Of a stretch of DNA of 64,000 nucleotides, positions 53,489-63,063 are shown one piece after another; position 1 is the first letter of the stretch; each line of letters starts with the position of its first letter. The translations under genes were made by a program, and so were the position numbers. Where the stretch lies: assembly GCA_963845675.1 (NCBI GenBank), contig CAWJSX010000001.1, forward strand, positions 1,922,001 to 1,986,000, read 5' to 3'. Source of the stretch: CAWJMD01 sp963845675. Its GTDB lineage: Bacteria > Actinomycetota > Actinomycetes > Actinomycetales > CAWJMD01. Below the pieces are notes generated by a model that was not told where the DNA came from, made no database searches, and worked only from the letters and a program-made list of their open reading frames with translations.

Positions 53489-53679
53489 CAGAACAGGCTG
53501 GGGACCGTCTGCAGCGCCGTGTCGGTCGCACGCGTGAGCAGGTCCTCCAGCTCGTCGAGCCGCCCCTGCGCGACCCGGATACCAGACTCGTCGCCACCTG
53601 AGCAGGCGGCGGTCAGGTCGATCTTCGCCGCTTCCACCTGCGCGGCCATCTCGGTCAAGAACGCTGAGCTGATGGTCAT
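53488..53679 (-). CDS. Small acidic helical protein
   Basis: 63 aa, predicted mostly alpha-helical (SAFLTEMAAQVEAAKIDLTA, ESGIRVAQGRLDELEDLLTR), possibly a short coiled coil. It overlaps the gene before it by ATGA and the gene after it by one base. No family recognised. Its tight coupling to a STAS/phosphatase-like pair suggests a partner or adaptor. Confidence 0.6.
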   Translation of the reverse strand: MTISSAFLTEMAAQVEAAKIDLTAACSGGDESGIRVAQGRLDELEDLLTRATDTALQTVPSLF

Positions 53680-54233
53680 CGGTCCTCCTCGGGGCGGGGC
53701 TGCTGGTGGTCTGTTCGGCAGTACCGGGCGAGAACGGCTGCGCCCTCGTCGGCCTCGGACATGAGACGGTCCAGCAGGGTCGCCGGTTCCGTGGCCCCCA
53801 GGACCAGTGGCGACCAGGCCAGCACGGCGCCGATGCCGGCCGGCATGTGGTCGAGGGCGCCCGCAGAGCACATGACCAGCAGGTCCCCGTCCTCCATCAC
53901 GCGGGTGTCCTCGCCGCCAGGCAGGGTCGGCAGCAGCCGTGACCCCCCGGACCCCACGTGCAGCGCCGGCGGTGCGGCCAGGCAGCGCACCGACACCGTC
54001 CCGTCGGCGTGCAGCCACGCATCGGTCGAGCCGACCCTCTCGCGGTCCATCCTCGAGACGCCCGGGGCCAGCCGCGCCCGGTCGGCCACGCGGAGGTGGA
54101 GCCGCGTGCCGACGCGGCGGACCTGCGTCGTGCCGGTCGGTCGCGCGAGGGACTCCACGACCCACTCGCCGTCGTCGGCGTCGTGGACCCCGTTGATCGT
54201 GGGGCCCTCCCACCGGACCTCGGTGACGGTCAT
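53676..54233 (-). CDS. PP2C/SpoIIE-like phosphatase-domain protein (possibly partial domain)
   Basis: 185 aa. The C-terminal part (DGTVSVRCLAAPPALHVGSG, then MEDGDLLVMCSAGALDHMP) resembles the end of SpoIIE-type serine phosphatases, where a GD-hydrophobic-stop-Asp-Gly stretch binds metal. Here the usual T/S-D-G is S-A-G and the N-terminal metal motifs are not obvious, so it may be inactive or a divergent relative. Coupled by ATGA to the STAS gene before it, which fits an anti-sigma/anti-anti-sigma switch. Confidence 0.5.
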   Translation of the reverse strand: MTVTEVRWEGPTINGVHDADDGEWVVESLARPTGTTQVRRVGTRLHLRVADRARLAPGVSRMDRERVGSTDAWLHADGTVSVRCLAAPPALHVGSGGSRLLPTLPGGEDTRVMEDGDLLVMCSAGALDHMPAGIGAVLAWSPLVLGATEPATLLDRLMSEADEGAAVLARYCRTDHQQPRPEEDR

Positions 54234-54589
54234 CGCGAGGCGCCTCCCCGTTCGTTCGTGTCGTTCACGACCTGCAGCACGTCCCCGAGACCCGTGCGGC
54301 GCAACAGCCCCAGGCTGTGCTCGCTCGGGTTGCGCAGGACCACCACCCCACCGCGCTGCGCGCAGTGACGGTTCGCCCACAGCAGTGCGGCCACCGTCCC
54401 GGAGGAGAGCCGCTGGAGCCCACCCACGTCCACCACCACGCGTGCGCCTCCGTCGAGGAAGGCGTCACGCACGACGGCGCGCAGCCGGGTCAGTCCGTTG
54501 TGCAGGGCGCGGTCGTCGAGGACGATGACGACGTCGTGGTCGGCGTCCAGCCGCCTGAACCACGTCGGTGCTTCCGCCGTCCGCGTCAT
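54230..54589 (-). CDS. STAS-domain anti-anti-sigma-like protein
   Basis: 119 aa. HDVVIVLDDRALHNGLTRLR, then ARVVVDVGGLQRLSSGTVAAL with Ser-Ser at the normal phospho-acceptor site, and GGVVVLRNPSEHSLGLLRRT give a complete STAS fold. Such proteins bind an anti-sigma kinase when dephosphorylated. No RsbW-type kinase is next to it. First gene of a micro-operon (STAS, phosphatase-like, two small ORFs). It is divergent from the OmpR-type two-component system; the ATG at 54589 follows GAGGTACC. Confidence 0.78.
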   Translation of the reverse strand: MTRTAEAPTWFRRLDADHDVVIVLDDRALHNGLTRLRAVVRDAFLDGGARVVVDVGGLQRLSSGTVAALLWANRHCAQRGGVVVLRNPSEHSLGLLRRTGLGDVLQVVNDTNERGGASR

Positions 54590-54756
54590 CGGTACCTCCC
54601 CTGCAGTGCTCACCGACGGATCACCCGACGGTGACTCCCACACTGCCTGCGCCGTGTTGCAGCGGACCTGTCGTCCACTTTGCAGTTGTGTGACGACTGG
54701 CTCGCCGGGACGCGACCGCCCGCTGCGCACGGCCGCGGGGCTGGCACGATGACCGC

Positions 54757-55478
<722 letters not shown>

Positions 55479-55482
<4 letters not shown>

Positions 55483-56888
55483 CCCCTTCGCCCGCACGCC
55501 GGATCAGGAGCTGGCCCAGCCCTCGCCTCGGTCTCCACCAGACCATCACGCTGGGCTTCGCGGCCGGGGCCCTGGTGCTCTCGGCGACGATGGCAGTCGG
55601 TACCTACCTCGTCGCCCGCGACTACCTGGTCGACCAGCGCGAGCAGTCCGCGATCGGCCAGGCCTTCGTCGACGCGACCCTGATCCGGGACGGTCTGCGG
55701 ACAGCGGGGGAACAGGTCAGCGAGGCTCTCGGCGCCGTCTCCCCGCCCGCCGACTCGGTGGTCTTCGTCCGCCGCGGCGGCGAGTGGTTCTCCTCGTCCC
55801 TCACCGCCCAGAGCGACCTGGTCCCGACCGATCTGCGCGACCGCGTCGAGGGCGGCGGTGCCGGTCTCGCGTGGTCGCGGGTCGACGGGCAGGCGGCGGT
55901 GGTCGTGGGGACGGCCGTGCCCGCGGTCGACGCCGAGTTCTACGAGCTCTCCCAGACCGTCGAGCTCGACCGCACGCTCGACACGCTGCGCGTCACCCTG
56001 ATCGTCTTCGCCGTCCTCACCACGCTGGCAGGGGCCGTGCTCGGACGATGGTCCGCCCGCAAGGTGCTGGCCCCGCTCGACGTCGTCGCCGGCGCGACGG
56101 CCCGCATCGCCGGCGGCGACCTGACCACCCGCCTGCCGAGCACCGACGACCCGGAGCTCGTGACGATCATCGGGTCGTTCAACGCGATGGTCGACGCCCT
56201 CGCCGAGCGCATCGAGCGCGACGCCCGCTTCACCGCCGACGTCAGCCACGAGCTGCGGTCGCCCCTGACGACCCTCACCACGAGCGTCCAGGTGCTGCAG
56301 CAGCGGCGGGACCAGATGCCGGACTCGTCGCAACGCGCCCTCGACCTCGTGTCGCAGGAGCTGACGCGCTTCCGGACCGCGCTCGAGGACCTGCTGGAGC
56401 TCGGACGGCTGGACTCCGCGACCGGCGTGCAGGAGCGGTCCCGCGTCGACCTGCGCGAGCTCGTCGTCGAGGCCCTGCGAGCCAGCGGCCGCGACCACGC
56501 CGTGGTCGACCACGTGGGAGGCAAGGGGCCCGTGCTCGTCGACGTCGACAAGGGCCAGATCAACCGGGCCCTGGTGAACCTGTTCGAGAACGCCGACCTG
56601 CACGGGGGCGGCCTGGCCGCCGTGTCCCTGCAGCGCGAGCGGGCCATGGTCGAGGTCGTCGTCGACGATGACGGAGCGGGTGTCGCACCGGAGGACCGGG
56701 AACGCATCTTCGAGCGGTTCGTGCGTGGCGGCTCGCGTGGGTCGCGCCCCGGTACCGGTCTCGGCCTCAGCCTGGTCACCGAGACCCTGCGCGCACACGG
56801 CGGGTCCGTGCGCTACGTCGACCGGCCGGAGGGCGGCGCACGCTTCCTCGCCCGCCTGCCCCTCGCCTCGAAGGGACGTCGACGGTGA
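55479..56888 (+). CDS. OmpR-partner sensor histidine kinase with HAMP
   Basis: 469 aa. Helix 1 near residues 25-48, an extracellular sensor of about 120 aa, helix 2 near residues 170-190, then HAMP (RKVLAPLDVVAGATARIAGG). HisKA carries the phospho-His in FTADVSHELRSPLTTL (near residue 257). The N box is RALVNLFENADLHGGG and the ATP lid RPGTGLGLSLVTETL. Operon with the response regulator and a GerMN lipoprotein, an arrangement like MtrAB-LpqB or CseABC cell-envelope stress systems. Confidence 0.9.
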
Positions 56889-57517
56889 ACCCCCGCCTGC
56901 CCGAACGCGTCTCGGCCGCCGCCGCGGTCGTCGCCACGATCGCCCTCTGCGCGGGCTGCGGCCTGCCGGCGCCCGGTGGAAGCCGGGAGATCGCGCCCGG
57001 CGACGTGCCGTACGAGCTGCTGAGCCCCTCCCCCCAGGCCAAGCCGACGGCGACGGTCGACGGCCCCCGGATCGAGACCGCGTCCGTGTTCCTGCTGGAC
57101 GCCCAGGACCGTCTCGTCGACGTGCCGCTCACGGTCGAGGCAGCAGGCGTCCAGTCCGTCGCAGACCAGGTGCTCGCCGACCTGGAGGACGGTCCCACCG
57201 AGCAGCAGCGGGACACGGGGCTGTCGAGCCCGCTCGGGACCGGCGTCGAGCTCGATCTCGTGCGGGTGGACGGCAGCACGGCGAAGGTCGAGGTCGCGCA
57301 GGCCCTGCGTGACCCGGCGGCGGACCGCCTCCCGCTGGTCGTCGGGCAGATCGTGCTGTCCCTCACGTCGATCGACGGCGTGGACGCCGTGGTGCTGCTG
57401 CGCGACGGCCAGCCCGTGGAGACACCGCTGCCCGGTGGTGCCCGGACCACCGACCCGCTGAGGGCGTCGGACTACGCCTCCCTCGTCACCACCGTCCCTG
57501 CGACGGCCTCCCCCTAG
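56885..57517 (+). CDS. GerMN-domain lipoprotein
   Basis: 210 aa. Signal with lipobox LCAGC near residue 25, then a short linker and one GerMN-type domain (ASVFLLDAQDRLVDVPLTVE, ELDLVRVDGSTAKVEVAQAL, QIVLSLTSIDGVDAVVLL). The GTG overlaps the kinase stop. It is probably an extracytoplasmic modulator of the two-component sensor, by analogy with LpqB. Confidence 0.8.
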   Translation: MNPRLPERVSAAAAVVATIALCAGCGLPAPGGSREIAPGDVPYELLSPSPQAKPTATVDGPRIETASVFLLDAQDRLVDVPLTVEAAGVQSVADQVLADLEDGPTEQQRDTGLSSPLGTGVELDLVRVDGSTAKVEVAQALRDPAADRLPLVVGQIVLSLTSIDGVDAVVLLRDGQPVETPLPGGARTTDPLRASDYASLVTTVPATASP

Positions 57518-57538
57518 GCCTGCCGGGCGCCCACGGGG

Positions 57539-58348
57539 CTAGCGGGTCGCCGCCGCCGTGGGAACGAGCACCGACAGGCACGTCACGCACCCCTCGAGCT
57601 TCTCGAACTCCGTGATGTCGACGACGACCGGGTCGAAGCCCAGGTCGCTGAACCACTCCGCGGTCCGGGGCGCCGACGCCGCCATCAGCACGGAGCCGCC
57701 GCCGAGGGGCACGACGTGCGCGCCCGGCTCCTCGGGCGCGTCTCGCCACCGTCCGAACGGCGCGGCGTCGACCAGGCCCGGCCAGCCCACGAACGTCCCG
57801 TCGGGGAGCGCCGTCACCGCGGACTTCAGGTGCAGCACCTCCTTGAGCTCCACCGGCACGACCGTGCGGCCGGAAGGCGACAACAGGACGCGCAGCTGCC
57901 GGATGCCCTCACCGTTCGTGCGGCCACCCCGTCCGACGTAGACGGTGTTCGAGGGGTCGCCGACCTGCAGCACGTCGCCTCCGTCCAAGGTGCCCGGCGC
58001 CTCGATCCTCACCACCCGCAGCCCCAGACCGCGGACGGCCTCCTCGACGGCAGGTGTCTCACCGCGTCGCTGCTCGGCCCCGGGACGCGTGACCACGGCC
58101 AGGTCGCCCACGACCACGACCGCGTCCTCGACGAACACCGAGTCGGGGTGGCCCGGCGCGGCGGGCACCTCCTGGACAGTCCAGCCGTTGGCGCTCAACG
58201 CGTCTCGGTACGCCACGTGCTGCTGACGAGCGAGCTCGACGTCGACCTCGCTGCGGTCGATGTGGGTGACGAGGCCCTCCGCGAGGCTGTCAACCGGGGG
58301 GCGGACCAGTGCCACGCCACGCGACAGCTCGGACGGGTTCGCGGTCAT
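57539..58348 (-). CDS. ddaH: Dimethylarginine dimethylaminohydrolase-like amidinotransferase-fold hydrolase
   Basis: 269 aa. Substrate-guanidine site VFVEDAVVVV, RIEAPGTLDGGDVLQVG, catalytic His in LHLKSAVTALPDG and catalytic Cys in EGCVTCLSVLV near the C-terminus. The family cleaves N-methylated arginines or arginine to citrulline plus amine or ammonia. ATGA overlap with the DsbA-like gene upstream, last gene of the CopC-MauE-DsbA operon. A metabolic link to that operon is not obvious. Confidence 0.85.
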   Translation of the reverse strand: MTANPSELSRGVALVRPPVDSLAEGLVTHIDRSEVDVELARQQHVAYRDALSANGWTVQEVPAAPGHPDSVFVEDAVVVVGDLAVVTRPGAEQRRGETPAVEEAVRGLGLRVVRIEAPGTLDGGDVLQVGDPSNTVYVGRGGRTNGEGIRQLRVLLSPSGRTVVPVELKEVLHLKSAVTALPDGTFVGWPGLVDAAPFGRWRDAPEEPGAHVVPLGGGSVLMAASAPRTAEWFSDLGFDPVVVDITEFEKLEGCVTCLSVLVPTAAATR

Positions 58349-59163
58349 CCCTGCTGCCCGGCCTGGTCCTTGGCGGCGTTGATCTGCTCGACCAGCCCCT
58401 CCTTGCTGAGGTCGTCGATGAACGTGCCGTTGATGCGCACGGTCGGCGTCCCCTGCAGCCCGGCCTGTGAGGCCTTGTCAGTGACGCCCGCGACGAAGCC
58501 CTCGTACGTGCCGCCGGTGATGCACTCGCTGCTGTTCGTCGCCTCGACGAGGTCGGCGATCTGGGCGAGCTGCTCGTCGGGCAGGCCGGTGCCGCCTTCC
58601 TCGGGCTGGTTCTCGAACAGCGCTGACACGAACCGCACGAACGAGTCCGGGTCGTTCTCGGCGACGCAGAACGCGGCGCTCGCGGAACGCGTCGAGTACT
58701 TCGTGCCGGACGAGAACCGGTCGAGGATCGAGACCGGCACGTACTCGACCTTGATCTCGCCGGAGTCGGCGAGCTCGTTCAGGAGCGCTGCGTTCTCGGT
58801 CTCGAACGCCTTGCAGGCCGGGCACTGGAAGTCGACGTACGTGCTGACCGTGACCGGTGCGTCCTCCTGGCCGACCAGGAAGCCACCCGCGTCGGTCAGA
58901 CCCGGGGGGCCTGCGGCGTCGTCGGAGATCTGGCTGCGCGCCGACTGGATCGCGATGCCGACCCCGACGACCAGCGCCAGGACCACCGCGACGGTGGCGC
59001 CGACGAGGATGCCCTTCTGCCGTCGCGCCCGGTGCTGGGCCTCCAGGCGCAGCTGTTCTGCCTTCTCGCGCGCTGCGCTCTGACGCTGGTTCTTGGTCAG
59101 CTTGCCGGACGTGCCGGGGGTCTTGTCGGGGGTCTTGTCGGGGGTCTTGTCGGAGGGGGTCAT
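58345..59163 (-). CDS. Membrane-anchored DsbA-like thiol oxidoreductase
   Basis: 272 aa. A cytoplasmic N-terminus with three KTPD repeats, one transmembrane helix (GILVGATVAVVLALVVGVGI, about residues 50-69), then an extracytoplasmic thioredoxin-fold domain with active-site CPAC in VDFQCPACKAFE (near residue 110) and the cis-Pro loop GTPTVRING. It oxidises or isomerises disulfides in exported proteins. Overlap with both neighbours (ATGA and a 4-nt overlap). The MauE-like membrane protein upstream may recycle its electrons. Confidence 0.88.
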   Translation of the reverse strand: MTPSDKTPDKTPDKTPGTSGKLTKNQRQSAAREKAEQLRLEAQHRARRQKGILVGATVAVVLALVVGVGIAIQSARSQISDDAAGPPGLTDAGGFLVGQEDAPVTVSTYVDFQCPACKAFETENAALLNELADSGEIKVEYVPVSILDRFSSGTKYSTRSASAAFCVAENDPDSFVRFVSALFENQPEEGGTGLPDEQLAQIADLVEATNSSECITGGTYEGFVAGVTDKASQAGLQGTPTVRINGTFIDDLSKEGLVEQINAAKDQAGQQG

Positions 59164-59702
59164 CGGGTGACAGTCCTTCTCGTAGGGTCGGTCTCGTCAT
59201 CAGGTGTCGTGTGGTGGGGAGTGCTGCGTGCGAGCCAGCCGTCGGCGGACCAACGCGTCCTTGGCCATCGGAACAGCAGCAGGGCTCCCGCCAGCAGCGC
59301 CACGTCGCGGACGATCTCTTCGGTGTACCGGGTCTCGTCCGCGGCGACGTCGCCGCCGCCCCCGAAGCAGCCGCAGTCGATCGTCAGCCCACGCGCGGCC
59401 GCCGACGAGACACCGACGATGAACAGCACCAGCAGCACGGCGGAGACGACGGCCCCGAGCCTCGTCGCGAGGCCGGCCAGGAGCAGCAGCGCCAGGACCA
59501 CCTCGAGCACCGGCAGGCCGTAGCCCACCGCCGGCACCAGCGCCTCGGGCAGCAGACGGTAGGCACGCACCGCGCGCAGGCTCTCGTCCGGGTCGGGCAG
59601 CTTCAACGCTCCGGCGACGAGGAACACACCGGCCAGTACGAGCCTCACCAGCAGGCCGAGCCAGGGGGAGAGGGCGTCCCAGCGACGCCACGTCCCGGTC
59701 AC
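59160..59702 (-). CDS. MauE/DoxX-like four-helix membrane protein
   Basis: 180 aa. Four helices; LGLLVRLVLAGVFLVAGALK and the second-helix PEALVPAVGYGLPVLEVVLA are typical of MauE/DoxX. A conserved Cys pair occurs in IDCGCFGGGG, which could pass electrons to or from the DsbA-like partner. The GTG at 59702 overlaps the copC stop (GTGA). Confidence 0.82.
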   Translation of the reverse strand: MTGTWRRWDALSPWLGLLVRLVLAGVFLVAGALKLPDPDESLRAVRAYRLLPEALVPAVGYGLPVLEVVLALLLLAGLATRLGAVVSAVLLVLFIVGVSSAAARGLTIDCGCFGGGGDVAADETRYTEEIVRDVALLAGALLLFRWPRTRWSADGWLARSTPHHTTPDDETDPTRRTVTR

Positions 59703-60418
59703 GGTTCGGTGGTGGTGTCGCGTCGGGAGAACCACCACCACACGGCCACTCCCAGCAGCCCGGCGGCCGCCGCGAGGGCCAGCCACAGGGGCCAGGCCCC
59801 ACCGCCGTCACCGTCGGCCGACGTGGGCGCCGCGTTGGCGATCGTCTCGGTGCCGGTCGTGGCGCTCGCGGACGTCGGTGGAGGGGACGAGGTCGTGGTC
59901 GCCGCAGGGGCGGGCGTGGTCGTCGTGGCAGCGGGCGGCGCCGTCGTCGCGGACGGCGGTGAGGTCGCCGGAGCCTGCGTGCCCGGGGTGGCGGTGAACT
60001 CGATCGTGCCGTCGATGGGGTGACCGTCCGACGAGGTGGCCCGCCAGAGAACGGTGTACGCACCGGCGGCGAGCCGTTCGGGCAGACGCTGGACGACCTC
60101 CTGCCCGTCCACGACGAGCGGCTCGAGGTCGAGCGACCCCTTCGGGCCGTCGACCTGCACGGCGGTGCCGAGGGTCTGCACCGACTGGTCGAAGGTCAGC
60201 GTGACCTGGGTCGGTGCAGGCACGGTCGAGCCGTCGGCCGGGTCGCTGGACCGCAGCACGTTGTGGGCCTGCGCTCCGGACGCGACGCCGGCGACCAGGG
60301 CTGCTGCTGCGAGCAGCGCCGCGAGGATCAGAGCTAGGGGCGGCGCGGTGTGGGTCGGGGCGGTGCGGCGTGGAGCTGCACAGCCCGGGCGAGTGGCGGT
60401 GGTGGGGGGGTGGAGCAC
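59699..60418 (-). CDS. copC: CopC-domain copper-binding exported protein with C-terminal anchor
   Basis: 239 aa. A long basic N-terminus, signal helix, and mature CopC domain starting AHNVLRSSDPADGSTVPAP, where the first His is the Cu(II) ligand. WRATSSDGHPIDGTIEF supplies the second conserved His. A Pro/Thr/Ala-rich linker and a C-terminal helix with WWWFSRR anchor follow. GTG start with CGAGGTGACC upstream. No CopD domain is fused. Probably a periplasmic-face copper chaperone, first gene of the operon. Confidence 0.85.
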   Translation of the reverse strand: MLHPPTTATRPGCAAPRRTAPTHTAPPLALILAALLAAAALVAGVASGAQAHNVLRSSDPADGSTVPAPTQVTLTFDQSVQTLGTAVQVDGPKGSLDLEPLVVDGQEVVQRLPERLAAGAYTVLWRATSSDGHPIDGTIEFTATPGTQAPATSPPSATTAPPAATTTTPAPAATTTSSPPPTSASATTGTETIANAAPTSADGDGGGAWPLWLALAAAAGLLGVAVWWWFSRRDTTTEP

Positions 60419-60480
60419 GGGTCACCTCGAAGACGTCGGGACGGCCGGGGGGCTGGCGGCCTGGCGCGACGGGTGCCGCG

Positions 60481-61146
60481 TCAGGCGAGGGCAGCCACCG
60501 GTGGCCCGCGCCTGGTCAACGGCCGACGCGCGACCGACGTGCCGGGGCGAGGGGTCTCGGTCTCAGCGCTCACCGAGCCGGGCGCGGCGACCGGCGTCGG
60601 AGCCGCGAGCCGGACGGGCACCGCGGTGCCGAGGGCGGCGGCGACGGTCAGGGCGGCGTGGGCCAGGCCCGCGACCCAGCCGGCGCCGCGGACGCCGAGC
60701 ACACCGGCCAGCAGGTGGCCGGCCAGCACGGGCAGCGCCGCGAGCCCGGAGAGGAACGCGACGGCCAGCGTGTCGACGGGCCCGCTGGTCACGCAGTCCA
60801 CCCCGCTCCGCAGCAGGGCGAGGTCGACGCCCGCGGACGCGGCCCGTCCGAGCACGGGGAGGCAGCCGCCGCCGGAGGTGACCGTGAAGACGGCGTGGAA
60901 GCCTGCCTGCCCCGCGAGCACGAGCACGGTGGCGCTGCGGTCGGTCGCGGACAGGCGCCAGACCAGCAGCCCGGTCAGCAGCCCGGTCAGCAACGCCGCA
61001 GCGGCGACGGCGGGCAGTGCGGGCGGACGCCCCGTCACGACCCAGTGGCCCGAGAAGCTGGTCACGGCGACCACGACGGCGACGGTCGCGACCCGCCAGC
61101 GCGCGGTGAGCGACCCGGCGTCACGAACGGTGGTCGAGCGGGGCAC
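60481..61146 (-). CDS. Multi-helix membrane protein of unknown function
   Basis: 221 aa from GTG 61146, set by a -10 box six bases upstream. Five hydrophobic helices. A His (GQAGFHAVFTVTSGGGC) and a later HLLAGVLGVRGAG segment resemble small predicted metal-handling or CtaG-like proteins, but not clearly enough to name. A basic Arg/Thr-rich C-terminus. The open frame upstream to 61383 overlaps the kinase and is not used. It lies upstream of copC on the same strand (62 bp). Confidence 0.6.
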   Translation of the reverse strand: MPRSTTVRDAGSLTARWRVATVAVVVAVTSFSGHWVVTGRPPALPAVAAAALLTGLLTGLLVWRLSATDRSATVLVLAGQAGFHAVFTVTSGGGCLPVLGRAASAGVDLALLRSGVDCVTSGPVDTLAVAFLSGLAALPVLAGHLLAGVLGVRGAGWVAGLAHAALTVAAALGTAVPVRLAAPTPVAAPGSVSAETETPRPGTSVARRPLTRRGPPVAALA

Positions 61147-61152
61147 GTCGCC

Positions 61153-61158
61153 ACTGTA
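61153..61158 (-). promoter_or_regulatory. -10 box of a likely leaderless transcript
   Basis: Minus-strand TACAGT, six bases (GGCGAC), then the GTG start at 61146: TAnnnT-N6-start, as at 21920 and 63009. It supports the short start of the membrane protein. Confidence 0.5.
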
Positions 61159-61166
61159 CGCACGCG

Positions 61167-63002
61167 TCAGGGCAGCTCCACCGCCGCGCCGTCGCTGAGC
61201 GGGGCCTGCTCGAGCGGGTACCACTCCGGCGCCCACTGGTACGCCACGAGCAGCACCAGCAGCCCGCCCGCCAGCGCGAGCAGCAGGGGCACGGCGACGG
61301 TCGGACCGTTCGGGCCTGGCGAGACGGCCCGGACGACGGTGCGTGAGCCTCGGCGCAGTGACGAGCCGCCAGGCCCCCACCACGCCGTCAGGGCACCGGC
61401 TGCCGCGCCCAGCGCCAGGGGGATGGTCTGGCCGACCGCGGACGTGCTCAGGTCGACGACGAGCCCGGTGAGGAACACGGTGCTGACGCTGACCAGGAGG
61501 GGCAGCACGAGCAACGGGACGGACCAGAGCCCGGCGACCAGCAGGTTCCAGGGCGCGGAGACCACCGCGAGCGCCACGTCGCCCCGCCGCGGACCTCGTT
61601 CGTAGCGGCGGCGCAGCAGCAGGCCACTGGTCCGGTCGACCGCACGCGCCACCACGCCGGCGCCCGCCGCGACGAGGAGGGTCACGACCGGCAGGACCGT
61701 CGAGCCGGCCATCAACGCGACGAGTCCCGCAGCCAGGGTGCCGGCCCGGGCGGTGCGACGGGCCGGAGCCGGTTCGGGCTGCCGGTAGGGCACGGGCGGG
61801 GGCGCGTCGCTCGGCCGGACGGCTCGGCCGGGCATCAGCGGCGGCCCCTCGTTCGGCCGGAGAGCGTACGGATCCCGCTCGGACGGCTCGAGGGCGTACG
61901 GCCGGGGCGGGTAGGCGACCGGCGCGGTCTGCGGGTGGGCCGGGAGCACCCCGGTCACGGGCGCCTGCTGGGGGACGGGGACGACCTCGGTCGGCGGGGC
62001 CGGCGGCGCGAACCGGGTGGTCCGGGGAACATCCGGGGCCACGCGTGCCGTGGGCGGCGCGGGCTGGACGACCATCTCGGTGGGTGCCTCGGGGTGGGGT
62101 CGGACGGGCAGCACTGTCGTGTACTCCTCGCCGTGCGCGTCAGCGGCCAGGGTGTCGTCCCGCAGCTGCTGGACGGCGCGCCGCAGGGCACCGGGACGAG
62201 GACGGCGCGCGGGGTCGGCGGCCAGCCCGGCGGTCAGGACCGGCAGCAGGGCCTCGGGTGCGCCCTCGACGTCGGCCGCGCCGCGCCGGACCCGGTCGAG
62301 CACGACCTCGAGCGGTCCCCGTCCGAACGGAGGGCGGCCGGTCGAGGCGAACGCCATCGTCGCGGCCCACCCCCACCAGTCGGTGGCGTCGGCGACGGCG
62401 TCACCCTCGACCAGCTCGGGCGACAGGTAGCCGGGCGTACCCATCACCAGGCCGGTGCTGGTCAGACGGACGTCGTCCGCGACGTGGGCGATGCCGAAGT
62501 CGATCACCACCGGGTCGCCGTCCAGCATCAGGACGTTGCCGGGCTTGAGGTCGCGGTGCACGACCCCCGCCTCGTGGATGGCGGCGAGCGCCTCGCCGAG
62601 CCCCTGCCCCAGCCGCGCCAGGTCCAGGCCCCGCAGCGGGCCGTGCTCGCGCACCACGTCGTCGAGCGGGGCGGCCGGCACGTACCGCGTCACCAGGTAG
62701 GGCGTGTCGCAGTCGACGTCGGCGTCGAGCACCTCGGCGACCCGCGGGTGCCGCACCCGCTGCAGGCTGTCGACCTCGCGGGCCAGCCGCTCACGGGCCT
62801 GCGGGTCACCCGCGACGTGCGGGCGCAGCACCTTGACGGCGACGGCGTGCCCGTCGTCGGTCAGCGCGAGGTGCACCACCCCCATGCCGCCCTCACCGAT
62901 CTTCTGGGCGACGCGGTAGGGCCCCAGACGGCGTCCGGACAGACCGAGGGAACCCGGTGCGGTCGCCGCACCGGAGCCGCTACCGAGACCCGCCGCTGCC
63001 AT
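61167..63002 (-). CDS. Membrane Ser/Thr protein kinase
   Basis: 611 aa. The Hanks-type kinase domain spans residues about 30-285: Gly loop IGEGGMGVVHLA, Lys in AVKVLRPH, HRDLKPGN, DFGIAHV and GTPGYLSPEL. A Pro-rich juxtamembrane stretch (about 300-420) follows. Four or five hydrophobic helices fill residues about 425-600 instead of PASTA sensor domains. A polytopic C-terminus suggests sensing within the membrane, or anchoring of a substrate complex. ATG at 63002 with a leaderless -10. The next gene begins 21 bp after it. Confidence 0.87.
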   Translation of the reverse strand: MAAAGLGSGSGAATAPGSLGLSGRRLGPYRVAQKIGEGGMGVVHLALTDDGHAVAVKVLRPHVAGDPQARERLAREVDSLQRVRHPRVAEVLDADVDCDTPYLVTRYVPAAPLDDVVREHGPLRGLDLARLGQGLGEALAAIHEAGVVHRDLKPGNVLMLDGDPVVIDFGIAHVADDVRLTSTGLVMGTPGYLSPELVEGDAVADATDWWGWAATMAFASTGRPPFGRGPLEVVLDRVRRGAADVEGAPEALLPVLTAGLAADPARRPRPGALRRAVQQLRDDTLAADAHGEEYTTVLPVRPHPEAPTEMVVQPAPPTARVAPDVPRTTRFAPPAPPTEVVPVPQQAPVTGVLPAHPQTAPVAYPPRPYALEPSERDPYALRPNEGPPLMPGRAVRPSDAPPPVPYRQPEPAPARRTARAGTLAAGLVALMAGSTVLPVVTLLVAAGAGVVARAVDRTSGLLLRRRYERGPRRGDVALAVVSAPWNLLVAGLWSVPLLVLPLLVSVSTVFLTGLVVDLSTSAVGQTIPLALGAAAGALTAWWGPGGSSLRRGSRTVVRAVSPGPNGPTVAVPLLLALAGGLLVLLVAYQWAPEWYPLEQAPLSDGAAVELP

Positions 63003-63008
63003 GGCGTC

Positions 63009-63014
63009 ACGGTA
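63009..63014 (-). promoter_or_regulatory. -10 box of the kinase, leaderless layout
   Basis: Minus-strand TACCGT, six bases (GACGCC), then ATG 63002. Same TAnnnT-N6-start pattern as two other genes in this window. Confidence 0.5.
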
Positions 63015-63063
63015 CAGAACCGGACCCGGACGAACGGTGGAGAAATGGTGCGCGCTGCGCCCG

